Below, piece by piece: positions 8,660-16,944 of a stretch of DNA of 64,000 nt. The notes under the pieces were generated by a model. It saw only the letters and a list, made by a program, of their open reading frames with translations, had not been told where the DNA came from and ran no database searches. Origin of the DNA: JAJDZL01 sp965220665 (GTDB taxonomy: Bacteria; Pseudomonadota; Gammaproteobacteria; Arenicellales; JAJDZL01); NCBI GenBank assembly GCA_965220665.1, contig CBDCQQ010000004.1, positions 248,001 through 312,000 on the forward strand. The letters are read 5' to 3'. How positions within the stretch are numbered: the first letter of the stretch is position 1; each line of letters opens with the position of its first letter. A program made the position numbers and the translations under genes.

Positions 8660-9247
8660 GGTTGCAAGGCTGATGAACATTTACCCTACCAGACCGCCCA
8701 CAGTTCACACATCCTGACCTTCCGCGTGGGACTGGCCGCGCTTGCTGAGCTGATGGCGAATCTGAAGACCTGAAGTGCGAACCGGTACTGTTGAAATTGT
8801 TCGGTTTCAAAACCGTAACGGTCGCACACACGCTGGGCAACTGGCTGCGCCGTGTTGGTGACAGCCGCCGTTGTGACCAAGCCCCTTGATGTCGTCAACC
8901 GATAGCTGCTGAAAGCCGCGCTGGGCGGTTTCCGAAAAGTCATGCTGTACATTGACGCTACCGTGATCGAATGGCACAAACGCGAATCGAAGCGGACTTT
9001 CCAGAAATACTCGGGCTATGAGCCAATGGTCGGTTATCCCAGTGAGACCGAACAGGTGGTGGCGGTGGTGTTTCGCGCCGGTAACGTGTCGCCGAGAGCG
9101 GGTCATGTACGATTTGTCAATCGCTGTCAGTCGGCATTGCCGGACAGGGTTTCGGTCACACGGCTTCGCGCCGATGCCGCGGGCTTTCAGTCCGCATTGA
9201 CCAGTTATGCGAGAGAGCAGCAGATGGGGCGTAATTTTTTACTGTAA
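8660..9247 (+). pseudogene. Decayed IS1380-like transposase fragment
   Basis: On the plus strand, three broken frames add up to the middle of an IS1380-type transposase. In order they are: FRVGLAALAELMANLK; then, after a frameshift near 8770, LLKLFGFKTVTVAHTLGNWL and RRVGDSRRC; then, after another shift and an in-frame stop near 8903, LYIDATVIEWHKRESKRTFQ, GYEPMVGYPSETE and VVFRAGNVSPRAGHV. The YIDATVIE, GYEPMVGY and GNVSP blocks are the catalytic-core signatures of that family. The frame ends early at MGRNFLL (stop at 9245-9247), so the C-terminal part is missing. Composition is GC-rich like the adjacent IS1182-like element. The remnant ends about 70 bases from the 3' end of the ABC-2 permease gene, where a GldG-like gene would be expected. 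Confidence 0.7.
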
Positions 9248-9319
9248 GGACGTGCCGTGGTAGGTGGTACATGAATTATTCGACCAACAAACCCTGCCGT
9301 TATTTGAGGCTGTTTCACC

Positions 9320-10063
9320 CTAATTTGTTGACTGTTTTTTCTTTACTGATACCGCTAACCCGTTCAAATAAAGGAACAAAGCCGCAACAGAGAAGAAAAA
9401 GACCACATCTGACAATGAAATTACGCCTTTTGCCATCTGATTGAAATGACCAAGAAAACTTAACCCCGCAATGGCCTCCAGTAAAGGAATTGGCAAAACA
9501 GGTGTTAAAACATCCTGAATCAGTGTAACTTCACCTATTGTGAAAAATAGCCCGATTATGATCCCCAGTACAAACGCGACAACCTGATTCTGACTCAGTG
9601 CTGATGTAAAGCAGCTGATTGACAAATATCCCCCGGCTAAAAGAAAACTCCCAAAATATCCAGCGACAATCGCGCCGTTGTCTGGATTACCGAGATAATT
9701 AACCGTCAGCCAAATTGGTGTGGTAAGTACCAATGCGAAAGCAGTGAATATCCACGCCGCAACAAACTTTCCCAACACCACAGAGAACGTACTGACTGGT
9801 AAAGTGAGTAGTGTTTGAATCGTGCCAGTCTTTCTTTCCTCCGCCCACAATCGCATGCCCAGCGCAGGTGCCAACACTAAAAAAAGCCACGGAATGAAAC
9901 TGAAAAATGAAGTTAGTTCAGCTTGTTCAAACTGAAAAAATTCACCCACGTAGAATGTCAGCACCCCGCTTAGCGTAAGAAAAATGATCAGAAAAATGTA
10001 GGCAATCGGTGTATAAAAATAGTCCGCCAATTCCCGGTGCAATATGACTATCCAAGACTGCAT
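9320..10063 (-). CDS. ABC-2 type permease, GldF-like
   Basis: A 247-residue integral membrane protein with about six hydrophobic helices. The first is preceded by the ELADYFYTPIAYIF stretch common in GldF-type permeases, and the conserved loop GMRLWAEERKTGTIQTLLTL lies between helices 2 and 3. Such permeases work with a cytoplasmic ATPase and, often, with GldG-like and DUF4340 proteins. Here the GldG-like/DUF4340 pair lies about 6 kb downstream on the same strand, beyond insertion sequences and unrelated genes. Upstream (10064-10310) I find no ATPase gene or remnant, only a short hairpin at 10095-10112 without a T-run. The function is therefore incomplete unless an ATPase is supplied from elsewhere. 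The family call is firm. Confidence 0.85.
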   Translation of the reverse strand: MQSWIVILHRELADYFYTPIAYIFLIIFLTLSGVLTFYVGEFFQFEQAELTSFFSFIPWLFLVLAPALGMRLWAEERKTGTIQTLLTLPVSTFSVVLGKFVAAWIFTAFALVLTTPIWLTVNYLGNPDNGAIVAGYFGSFLLAGGYLSISCFTSALSQNQVVAFVLGIIIGLFFTIGEVTLIQDVLTPVLPIPLLEAIAGLSFLGHFNQMAKGVISLSDVVFFFSVAALFLYLNGLAVSVKKKQSTN

Positions 10064-10310
10064 GAAAATTCCTCAGATTACTTCAATTCACATTAGCCAG
10101 CTTTGGCTGGCTGTGTAACTCCAGTCGAAGTCTGAAGCTGGCGGTTCACTTTATCTGTCAATTTCTCTCCTCTTCTATATCTTATATTTATCAATTGCTT
10201 GCGTAGCTAATTGATAGAATTTACTTGAACTGATCCTCGACTAACTCAATAGTCCCTTCCTTTTCAATAATTATATCGTTGCACTGTCGTCTCAAATTTG
10301 GTGAGCATTC

Positions 10311-11864
10311 ATGAGTTTCGAAAAGCGGCTAATTAGACTGTCGGACGGTGCGGCGAGTATTGTTCCTGGAATCAAACGAGGAATAGAAAAAGAAAGCCTG
10401 CGCATCAATCCAGATGGACGACTGGCAGAGACTCCTCACCCAAAAGCGTTGGGATCAACTCTTACTCACCCGTACATCACCACCGATTATTCCGAAGTTT
10501 TACTGGAACTGGTGACACCGGTCTTTACTTCGATCCCCGATGTGCTTCAGCACCTCACAGAGCTGCATAAGATTGTCTATCACCACATCGGGAATGAGAT
10601 GCTCTGGGTCAACAGCTTACCGTGCTTGCTGAGTGATGAAAACTCCATACCGATCGCCCAATTTGGCACTTCAAATATTGGTCAAATGAAGCATGTATAT
10701 CGTCGCGGTCTCGGAGTCCGTTACGGCAGAAAAATGCAAGTCATCGCTGGACTTCACTACAACTTTTCTGTTCCCGGCACTTTCTGGGAAGTGTTAGGCA
10801 TCGAAGCAACTGAATCCGACCCTGATGCGGTTTCCAATGCATACATGGCAGGAACTCGCAACTTCCATCATCACTGCTGGTTGTTGTTTTACCTGTTTGG
10901 AGCATCACCCGCTGCCTGTCGATCATTTTTTAGTGATTTACAACCAGACAGCTTATCCAGTTCCAATTCCCACACACTTTATGGACAGTACGCAACTTCG
11001 CTAAGGATGAGCAATTTTGGGTATCGAAATCCCGTCCAATCTGAAATCAGAATCGATCACAATTCTGTGGATGGTTACATTCACACACTGTCCAGTGTCA
11101 TTAACAAGCCCTATCGTCCATACCAGGAAATTGGCGTTAAACGAAACGGTGCATACTTACAACTTAATGCTAACCTGCTACAGATTGAAAATGAATATTA
11201 CTCGGTGATTCGTCCAAAGCGCACAATCAAACCTCAAGAAAAACCAACAGCTGCTTTGCGGGACCGGGGGGTTGAGTATCTTGAAGTACGCTGCCTGGAT
11301 CTCGATCCATTCAGTCCAATTGGAATCTCAGAAAATCAGGCGAGATTCATGGATCTTTTCCTCACATTCTGCTTGCTAAATCCCGCAGAACTGATGTCTA
11401 AGTCTCAGCAGGAAGTTATCGTAGCAAACAAAGATGCTGTTGTGCTGAATGGACGAGCACCTGACTTGAGACTTAAACGCAATGGAAAAGCGATTTCAGC
11501 GAGAGTCTGGGGGAACGATTTATTGGATCGAATGGAGGGAATTGCGAAAGTTTTCGACAGTTCTCTTGGCGGGAATAACTTCAGTGAGGCACTGAATGAA
11601 CAGCGAGCAAAAATTGAAGATGCCAGTCTCACACCATCTGCAAAAATTATTGCAGCACTGAAAGCCAAAGAAGAGCCATTTTTTGATTATGCATTGCGAC
11701 TTGCTGAACAAGCGAAGCAATCATTTCTTGCCACTAGTCTAGAACAGGATGTGATTGATCGTTACTGTGCGATCGCTACGGATTCGTTTGACCAGCAACG
11801 CAAAATCGAGGAATCTGATGATACAGATTTCGATACTTTTCTCGAACGCTACTTCAATCGGTAA
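10311..11864 (+). CDS. gshA: Glutamate-cysteine ligase (E. coli type)
   Basis: This enzyme catalyses the first, rate-limiting step of glutathione synthesis: ATP-dependent joining of glutamate and cysteine in the cytoplasm. The 517 residues match the E. coli-type length (about 518). Recognisable blocks include GIKRGIEKESLRINPDG near residue 20, LGSTLTHPYITTDYSEVLLE near 50-68, GLHYNFSVP and the mid-domain NFGYRNPVQSEI. The ATG at 10311 is preceded by GGTGAG about six bases upstream. The 3' end lies 12 bases from the convergent ghrA gene with no terminator between. A fused 5-oxoprolinase, which acts at the other end of glutathione turnover, is encoded at 48.5-52.1 kb. The identification is firm. 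Confidence 0.95.
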   Translation: MSFEKRLIRLSDGAASIVPGIKRGIEKESLRINPDGRLAETPHPKALGSTLTHPYITTDYSEVLLELVTPVFTSIPDVLQHLTELHKIVYHHIGNEMLWVNSLPCLLSDENSIPIAQFGTSNIGQMKHVYRRGLGVRYGRKMQVIAGLHYNFSVPGTFWEVLGIEATESDPDAVSNAYMAGTRNFHHHCWLLFYLFGASPAACRSFFSDLQPDSLSSSNSHTLYGQYATSLRMSNFGYRNPVQSEIRIDHNSVDGYIHTLSSVINKPYRPYQEIGVKRNGAYLQLNANLLQIENEYYSVIRPKRTIKPQEKPTAALRDRGVEYLEVRCLDLDPFSPIGISENQARFMDLFLTFCLLNPAELMSKSQQEVIVANKDAVVLNGRAPDLRLKRNGKAISARVWGNDLLDRMEGIAKVFDSSLGGNNFSEALNEQRAKIEDASLTPSAKIIAALKAKEEPFFDYALRLAEQAKQSFLATSLEQDVIDRYCAIATDSFDQQRKIEESDDTDFDTFLERYFNR

Positions 11865-11876
11865 CGGAAGACTCTG

Positions 11877-12815
11877 TCAATAGGCCCGATGTCGGTCAAC
11901 CATCCCCTCAATCGGTTCATTCTTCAAAAAACTCTCAATTTTATCAAGAATCCTGACGCTACCTGACACAGGGTCGGGTTTACTGGCACAGTGTGGTGTA
12001 ACCAGCACATTGGGTTCCTCCCAATATGGATGTTCAGGTGGCAATGGCTCGGTACGAAATACATCCAGTACTGCTTTGCTGATATGCCCTGAGCGTAAAG
12101 CTTCCAAAAGTGCATCGTCATCAATTGATTCGCCGCGTCCACAATTGATAATTTTGGCACCCACGGGTAAGTACGCAAGCGTCTGCCGATTCATAAAATT
12201 ATGAGTTTCCGCCGTATTGGGCAAAATACAAACCAAAATGTCAGTCTGACCAAGAAAATCTTTCAACCCATCTTGGCCAACAAAGGATTCAACACCAGGA
12301 ATCTCTTTTCGAGTGTTGCTGTAACCGATCACCCTAAAACCCAAGTCTACCAGAGCGTTCGCACACGCGGTTCCAAGCACACCGAGTCCTAAGATTCCGA
12401 CGCAGGAACACTCCGGTGATAGATTGTCCACACGGAAAGGATGAGCCCATAAACGAGGTTTGTATTCATCTGCCAGGATGTGCAATCCAGTTACGTGATG
12501 AACAACATAAATTACGATGCCAACCGTTAGACCGGGGTCGGTCATGCGATAGATCGGCAGATGACTAATGCTCTCATCAGCCAACAGATCTGCAACTCCG
12601 GCCCACATGGAAAAAATTGCCCGCAAGTTAGAATATCGAGCGAGATCTCCGGCAGGCGGTCGGGCAACGATCGCAAATTCTATATCCTCTTCCCGACCAA
12701 CATCCGGCCAAACCCTTAAGTCAATGCCCGGAGCATTCTTCTTTATCTCTTCAGTCCAACGCGGAATGTTCTCCTCAGTCGATGAAAGTAGGACTGCGCC
12801 TTGCAGATTAAGCAT
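11877..12815 (-). CDS. ghrA: Glyoxylate/hydroxypyruvate reductase A
   Basis: A D-2-hydroxyacid dehydrogenase of the GhrA branch, reducing glyoxylate to glycolate and hydroxypyruvate to glycerate with NAD(P)H. The length of 312 residues equals E. coli GhrA. The nucleotide-binding motif GLGVLG is at 143-148. The catalytic arginine lies in INCGRGESIDDDALL, and VLDVFRTEPLPPEHPYW and VTPHCAS carry the glutamate and histidine regions. It starts 23 bases downstream of the FKBP gene on the same strand and is probably co-transcribed with it. In this genome glyoxylate can arise from the allantoin pathway at 20.8-23.2 kb and from isocitrate lyase at 52.3-53.6 kb, so a detoxifying or salvage role is plausible. 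GhrA is favoured over GhrB by length and the PPEHPYW segment. Confidence 0.88.
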   Translation of the reverse strand: MLNLQGAVLLSSTEENIPRWTEEIKKNAPGIDLRVWPDVGREEDIEFAIVARPPAGDLARYSNLRAIFSMWAGVADLLADESISHLPIYRMTDPGLTVGIVIYVVHHVTGLHILADEYKPRLWAHPFRVDNLSPECSCVGILGLGVLGTACANALVDLGFRVIGYSNTRKEIPGVESFVGQDGLKDFLGQTDILVCILPNTAETHNFMNRQTLAYLPVGAKIINCGRGESIDDDALLEALRSGHISKAVLDVFRTEPLPPEHPYWEEPNVLVTPHCASKPDPVSGSVRILDKIESFLKNEPIEGMVDRHRAY

Positions 12816-12838
12816 TGAATTTTCAGAAAAATTCTGCT

Positions 12839-13543
12839 TTATTGCACTTCCAAGAGTTCAATTTCAAAGACCAGAGTGGCATTCGGAGGAATCGCAGGTG
12901 GCGCGCCAGCCGCTCCATATGCCAGCTCAGGAGGAAAAACAACTTCCCACCTGGACCCTATCTGCATCAATTGAAGTACTTCCTGCCAACCTAAAATAAC
13001 AGCGTTTAGCGGAAATGTGGTAGGTTGATTTCGACTATAGGAACTGTCGAATTCGGTGCCATCAATTAAGGATCCCCGATAGTGAACAGTCACTGAACTA
13101 TCAATATTGGGTGAGGCACCGTCTCCTTCCGCTATAACTTTGTACAGGATTCCTGTTGCTGTTGATATGACACCTTCCTGTTTTGCGTAATTGGCTCTAA
13201 ATTCATCACCTTGCATTGCAGACTCCTCTCTCATCTGGTTTTCATTAGCTGATATCTCATCTCTAACTGCTGCAAAAGCATCAAGCATTTCTTGTTCGGT
13301 GAGTTTCAACTCACCGTCCTCTTTGACTGAGTCCACAATTCCAAGCAAAAGTGCGTCAATGTCCACGGGTACTGGTGTAGACTGCGCACTAATGAGAATT
13401 TGTGCACCGTACTGGACACCAAGCCCATAACTGAAACGTTCCTGCCGGGTTTCCAGTGCAGATTCCTGTGCAATTGAACTTAGTGGTGCAATCGCAATTA
13501 ATGCAAGTGTCAGTGCGCATAGCATTGTTCTTGATGCGAACAT
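12839..13543 (-). CDS. Exported FKBP-type peptidyl-prolyl cis-trans isomerase (Mip/FkpA-like)
   Basis: A periplasmic foldase. The start at 13543 gives a 234-residue precursor with a clear signal peptide (MFASRTMLCALTLALIAIA, cleavage likely after SIAQ). The open frame extends 34 codons further upstream, but GAGGAA sits seven bases before this ATG and the extension would bury the signal peptide. The N-terminal dimerisation domain (about 28-125) has the YGLGVQYG start and a helical arm rich in Glu and Gln. The catalytic FKBP domain (about 130-234) contains VTVHYRGSLIDGTEFDSSY, ILGWQEVLQLMQIGSRWEV, PPELAYG and the terminal LVFEIELLEV. This arrangement matches Mip, FkpA and FklB. ghrA follows 23 bases downstream. 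The family call is firm; the exact orthology is open. Confidence 0.88.
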   Translation of the reverse strand: MFASRTMLCALTLALIAIAPLSSIAQESALETRQERFSYGLGVQYGAQILISAQSTPVPVDIDALLLGIVDSVKEDGELKLTEQEMLDAFAAVRDEISANENQMREESAMQGDEFRANYAKQEGVISTATGILYKVIAEGDGASPNIDSSVTVHYRGSLIDGTEFDSSYSRNQPTTFPLNAVILGWQEVLQLMQIGSRWEVVFPPELAYGAAGAPPAIPPNATLVFEIELLEVQ

Positions 13544-14081
13544 ACAGAATTCCTCTTTTGTGAAGTGATCGTTTGCTAATTTGGCATTGACTCTATTGCG
13601 AACAGTAAACTCACGACTGCATATTTGGTTTTCGGGAAAAATCAATCCAAAGCAACGGATGAAACAGTGTGAGTTGCAACCAAATCAGAATGATGCGCCT
13701 TATGATACTCAATTTAGGCTAGTGCCCCGACGATTTCAATGGCTGGTCACCATCCATGACAAACTTAATTTCCTCTCCCTCATTTGCGGTAAAAGTTTGA
13801 GCAACTCATGCAATCAAAAACAGCCGTGAATTAGCTGATGCTTCATATTCAGCCCTAACCCCATGTCTTAATGATTCAGAATCCAAGGTTGCCAAGGAAA
13901 GTCGAATTCAAACAGTGCGGGAAGTTGAAGTTTAGTCTTTCAGCAGGTCTGTCGAATCGATCTTCTAAAGCGAACCTTCTGAAGTAATGAATCTTCAAGG
14001 GTGAATTCACAACAAAATGCCACGTTTATAATTGAACAATCTCTTAGCATAGCAACCATACAAGTCACTTAGGTTCATCCC
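13544..14081. other. Intergenic region between divergent FKBP and Trm112 genes
   Basis: A 538-base stretch with no convincing protein frame or RNA fold. It must contain the promoters of both divergent genes. The only strong box I can name is TATAAT at 14027-14032, listed separately. Several TGA/TTC-rich words recur around 13860-14000, but I could not resolve them into a clear repeat. Confidence 0.45.
14006..14032 (+). promoter_or_regulatory. Candidate promoter of the Trm112 gene
   Basis: TTCACA at 14006-14011 and a perfect TATAAT at 14027-14032 are separated by 15 bases, slightly short for a sigma-70 promoter. The start site would fall near 14039, about 43 bases before the GTG start at 14082. 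The -10 is good and the -35 is weak, so the call is tentative. Confidence 0.4.
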
Positions 14082-14333
14082 GTGTCGATTGATTCAAAGC
14101 TCCTTGAAATTCTCCGCTGCCCTTTGACCAAGCAGTCACTCAGCCCACTCACCAAAGAAAGAATTGATGAGATTAATTCCAAAATATCAATGCGTGAGGT
14201 TCACTATGAAGATGGTACTGTTGTCGAAGACAGCATTGAAGAAGGTCTGATCACAGAAAATGGCAACCGCATCTATCGGGTTGAATCAGGCATCCCAATC
14301 ATGCTGTACAAGCAAAGCATTCCTGTGACATAG
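14082..14333 (+). CDS. Trm112 family protein
   Basis: A small 83-residue protein of the Trm112/UPF0434 family. The N-terminus reads LLEILRCPLTKQSLSPL, keeping one cysteine and the CPxTK form common in bacteria, where eukaryotic Trm112 has a zinc site. The C-terminus has the family ending GNRIYRVESGIPIMLY. Between them is a 35-residue insertion (VHYEDGTVVEDSIEEGLITE) seen in the longer bacterial members. Eukaryotic and archaeal relatives activate methyltransferases; the bacterial role is not settled. The start is GTG, supported by the alignment of the LLEIL motif only eight codons in. It converges on sat, 87 bases away. The family is confident; the function is unknown. Confidence 0.8.
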   Translation: MSIDSKLLEILRCPLTKQSLSPLTKERIDEINSKISMREVHYEDGTVVEDSIEEGLITENGNRIYRVESGIPIMLYKQSIPVT

Positions 14334-14420
14334 TCGAGAAAATCAGTACACCCAAGAGGGATTCCTTCAACGCTGAATTTAGCCGTCAGACTCAGTCAAA
14401 TTCTGCTTGTACGGGTTAAA

Positions 14421-15605
14421 TCAAACTGTCTGGTAGTAATCCATAAGAATTTTCGCAACTTCAGGTCGGGAAAATTCCGGTGGTAAATCTTCTCCGGCTG
14501 ACAGCATTTCCCGCACCCGTGTTCCTGACAGTAAGACAAAATCTTCTTTCTGATGATTCGGGGCTTCACGCATCATAACAACCTGATTCAATTTGTTTGA
14601 CCAGGCAGTGTGATCCGCTTCAAATATTTCGATCTCGAAGGTACCACCTGGCACATCAGATCGAAAAATTTCTTGTGCATCAAAAGCGCCATAATAATCC
14701 CCTACTCCCGCATGGTCACGTCCCACGATCATATAAGCAGCGCCTAGATTCTGACGAAAGATGGCATGCAAAACAGCCTCTCGAGGACCCGCGTAAAGCA
14801 TATCAAACCCGTATCCCGAAATAATTACCGTGTTCTCTGGAAAGTAAAGCTCAACCATTTTACGAATCGAATCATCCCGGATTTTAGCCGGTATATCGCC
14901 TGGTTTAAGTTTACCGAGCAACATGTGAATCACCACTCCATCCGACTCAGTTCGCTCCAGAGCAATTTTGCATAACTCCTCATGTGCGCGATGCATGGGA
15001 TTTCTCGTCTGAAAAGCCACGACCTTGTTCCATCCCCTTTGTTTGATCTCATCCCTAATCTGATAAGCAGTCATATAGGTTCCGGGAAATTCTGTCTCAA
15101 AGTAGCTGTAATTCAAAACTTTAATGTCACCGGAAATTATGAACCTGCCCTGATTTAAGAAGGTTTGTACACCTGGGTGTTCTCCATCATTTGTACCGAA
15201 CACTTTTTGGGCGATAAATTGACACTCTTCTTCCGTTAATTCTTCCACTACCTCAACGGTTTGTACAGCAAGCAGAGGATTTCCGTCAACTTCCGGGTCT
15301 AGAATCGCAATCCTTTCTCCTGAATGAACATAAGGATTCTCAGCGACTCGATTCAACACGGGCACAGGCCAGAATAGTCCATCACTTGTTCGCATGGATT
15401 CCGCCACTGACAAAGCATCCGTCTTGTTCATGAATCCGGTAAGTGGTGTGAAGTAGCCACCACCAAGCATTACAGCACTCGCTGCAGAAGGTGAGTCTGC
15501 CAAAATCGAGCGAAAACCAGCCGCCTCACGCACCAACGCATCGCGTTGCTTCGCATCGAAAACAAATAAAGGAGTTAACTCGGCAGACTGATAAGCTCCG
15601 ACCAT
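14421..15605 (-). CDS. sat: Sulfate adenylyltransferase (ATP sulfurylase, Sat type)
   Basis: This enzyme interconverts ATP plus sulfate with adenylyl-sulfate plus pyrophosphate. The monofunctional Sat form of 394 residues is used for sulfate activation or, in reverse, in sulfur oxidation. Signature motifs are QTRNPMHRAHE (199-209) and GRDHAG (295-300), with RTSDGLFWPVPVLN near 72-85. There is no fused APS kinase domain. It is unrelated to the CysDN type usual in enteric bacteria. It starts 24 bases downstream of the DAHP synthase gene on the same strand, so the two are likely co-transcribed. No APS reductase, APS kinase or dissimilatory aprAB gene is visible in the window, so the direction of the reaction in this organism cannot be decided here. 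Confidence 0.92.
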   Translation of the reverse strand: MVGAYQSAELTPLFVFDAKQRDALVREAAGFRSILADSPSAASAVMLGGGYFTPLTGFMNKTDALSVAESMRTSDGLFWPVPVLNRVAENPYVHSGERIAILDPEVDGNPLLAVQTVEVVEELTEEECQFIAQKVFGTNDGEHPGVQTFLNQGRFIISGDIKVLNYSYFETEFPGTYMTAYQIRDEIKQRGWNKVVAFQTRNPMHRAHEELCKIALERTESDGVVIHMLLGKLKPGDIPAKIRDDSIRKMVELYFPENTVIISGYGFDMLYAGPREAVLHAIFRQNLGAAYMIVGRDHAGVGDYYGAFDAQEIFRSDVPGGTFEIEIFEADHTAWSNKLNQVVMMREAPNHQKEDFVLLSGTRVREMLSAGEDLPPEFSRPEVAKILMDYYQTV

Positions 15606-15629
15606 ATGAATGTGTTCCTAAGTATCAGA

Positions 15630-16742
15630 CTAAGCGGATTTTGACTGTAGAGCGGGCACGGCATGCAAGTGTTCTCTTCTGCTTGCAACAGCATCACTCA
15701 GAGTACGAAGAAGCTCATACGTTTTGTCCCAACCAATACACCCATCTGTAATACTCTGTCCGTAGACAGGGGCCACACCATCAATCAGGTCCTGCCTGCC
15801 CTCTACGAGGTGGCTTTCGATCATCACACCCTTGATGCGCTGATCGCCTCCAGCAATCTGCCCGGCTACATCTTCACCTACGAAAATCTGTCTCTCATAC
15901 TTCTTGGAGCTATTTGCGTGACTAAAGTCAATCATCAGGTTCGGCTGTAAGCCCCTGCTTTCTAACTGCTCTGCCGCCTCTTGCACGCTCTTCGCATCAA
16001 AATTTGGCTGTTTTCCGCCTCGAAGAATAATATGGCAGTCCGTATTTCCAGCTGTTTCAAAAATTGAAGTCTGCCCATCTGTTGTAATCGACAAGAATCG
16101 ATGTGACTTAGACGCGGCATGTACGCCATCAACTGCAATTTTTATGTTTCCGTCAGTTCCGTTCTTGAGCCCAACCGGACAGGAGAGTCCTGATGCTAAT
16201 TGACGATGCACCTGACTTTCTGTCGTTCTTGCGCCAATCGCACCCCAGCTGACCAGATCACCGATATACTGCGGTGTAATAATGTCTAGGAATTCAACGC
16301 CAGCCGGAACTCCCAGATTGTTGAATTCCAGCATGAGTCTACGTGCCAGCCGCAACCCTTTGTTGATATCGAATGATCCATTCAAATCCGGATCATTGAT
16401 TAACCCTTTCCAACCTATCGTAGTGCGAGGTTTTTCAAAATAAACCCGCATGATGATTAAAAGATTTTCCGACAGTTCGGATTTTACGCCGGCCAGACGG
16501 TTCGCATACTCTGTCGCAGCAATCGCATTATGAATTGAGCAAGGGCCTACGATAACGATCAATCGATCGTCCTCTGAATTAAGAATATTGTGAACCGAAC
16601 GTCGGGTAGTACGTACCAGTTCAGCTGCCTTGGCAGACACTGGAAACTCTTCCATCACCTGTCTCGGAAAAGCAACATCGTGAATGGACGAAATTCGCAA
16701 ATTGTCGCCCGACGGATTATCGTATATGTCAGTAACAGTCAT
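15630..16742 (-). CDS. 3-deoxy-7-phosphoheptulonate synthase (DAHP synthase, type I)
   Basis: The first committed enzyme of the shikimate pathway, condensing phosphoenolpyruvate and erythrose 4-phosphate. Type I motifs are clear: VIVGPCSIHN, MRVYFEKPRTTIGWKGLIND, GARTTESQVHRQLASGLS, GLKNGTDGN, HIILRGGKQPN and MIDFSHANSSK. They carry the PEP and metal ligands (Cys, His, Glu, Asp) of AroF/G/H. I place the start at the ATG at 16742 (370 residues, beginning MTVTDIYDNPS), because the longer frame to 16775 begins with TTG and adds an unlikely hydrophobic leader. Neither start has a well-spaced ribosome site. sat follows 24 bases later. Which aromatic amino acid inhibits it cannot be told by eye, so I give no paralogue letter. 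Confidence 0.9.
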   Translation of the reverse strand: MTVTDIYDNPSGDNLRISSIHDVAFPRQVMEEFPVSAKAAELVRTTRRSVHNILNSEDDRLIVIVGPCSIHNAIAATEYANRLAGVKSELSENLLIIMRVYFEKPRTTIGWKGLINDPDLNGSFDINKGLRLARRLMLEFNNLGVPAGVEFLDIITPQYIGDLVSWGAIGARTTESQVHRQLASGLSCPVGLKNGTDGNIKIAVDGVHAASKSHRFLSITTDGQTSIFETAGNTDCHIILRGGKQPNFDAKSVQEAAEQLESRGLQPNLMIDFSHANSSKKYERQIFVGEDVAGQIAGGDQRIKGVMIESHLVEGRQDLIDGVAPVYGQSITDGCIGWDKTYELLRTLSDAVASRREHLHAVPALQSKSA

Positions 16743-16813
16743 CTCTTGGAAAAATAAGTACAGGAAAATGCTCAAGCCAGTTGCAGGAGCAATCGAAAAT
16801 TTGAGAGACAGTC

Positions 16814-16819
16814 ATTATA
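16814..16819 (-). promoter_or_regulatory. Candidate -10 box upstream of the DAHP synthase-sat pair
   Basis: A perfect TATAAT on the minus strand, 72 bases upstream of the DAHP synthase ATG at 16742. No good -35 is found 16-18 bases further up (the best TTGCAG is only 13 bases away), so this is a weak call. The divergent hydrolase gene starts at 16945. Confidence 0.3.
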
Positions 16820-16944
16820 TTCAGATATTGCACTGCAAACGAATAGCGAAATTAGTAATAATGAATGAATAAGGAATTTGCGATTGCCGCAAATTACCCA
16901 GTCTAATCCCCTCAATGGAAAGTAGAACCCTGACTGAAGCAAAG

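Noticed and set aside
10095..10112. AGCCAGC/GCTGGCT hairpin upstream of the ABC-2 permease gene
   Set aside because: It has a seven-base stem, but no T-run follows on either strand, so I do not call a terminator.
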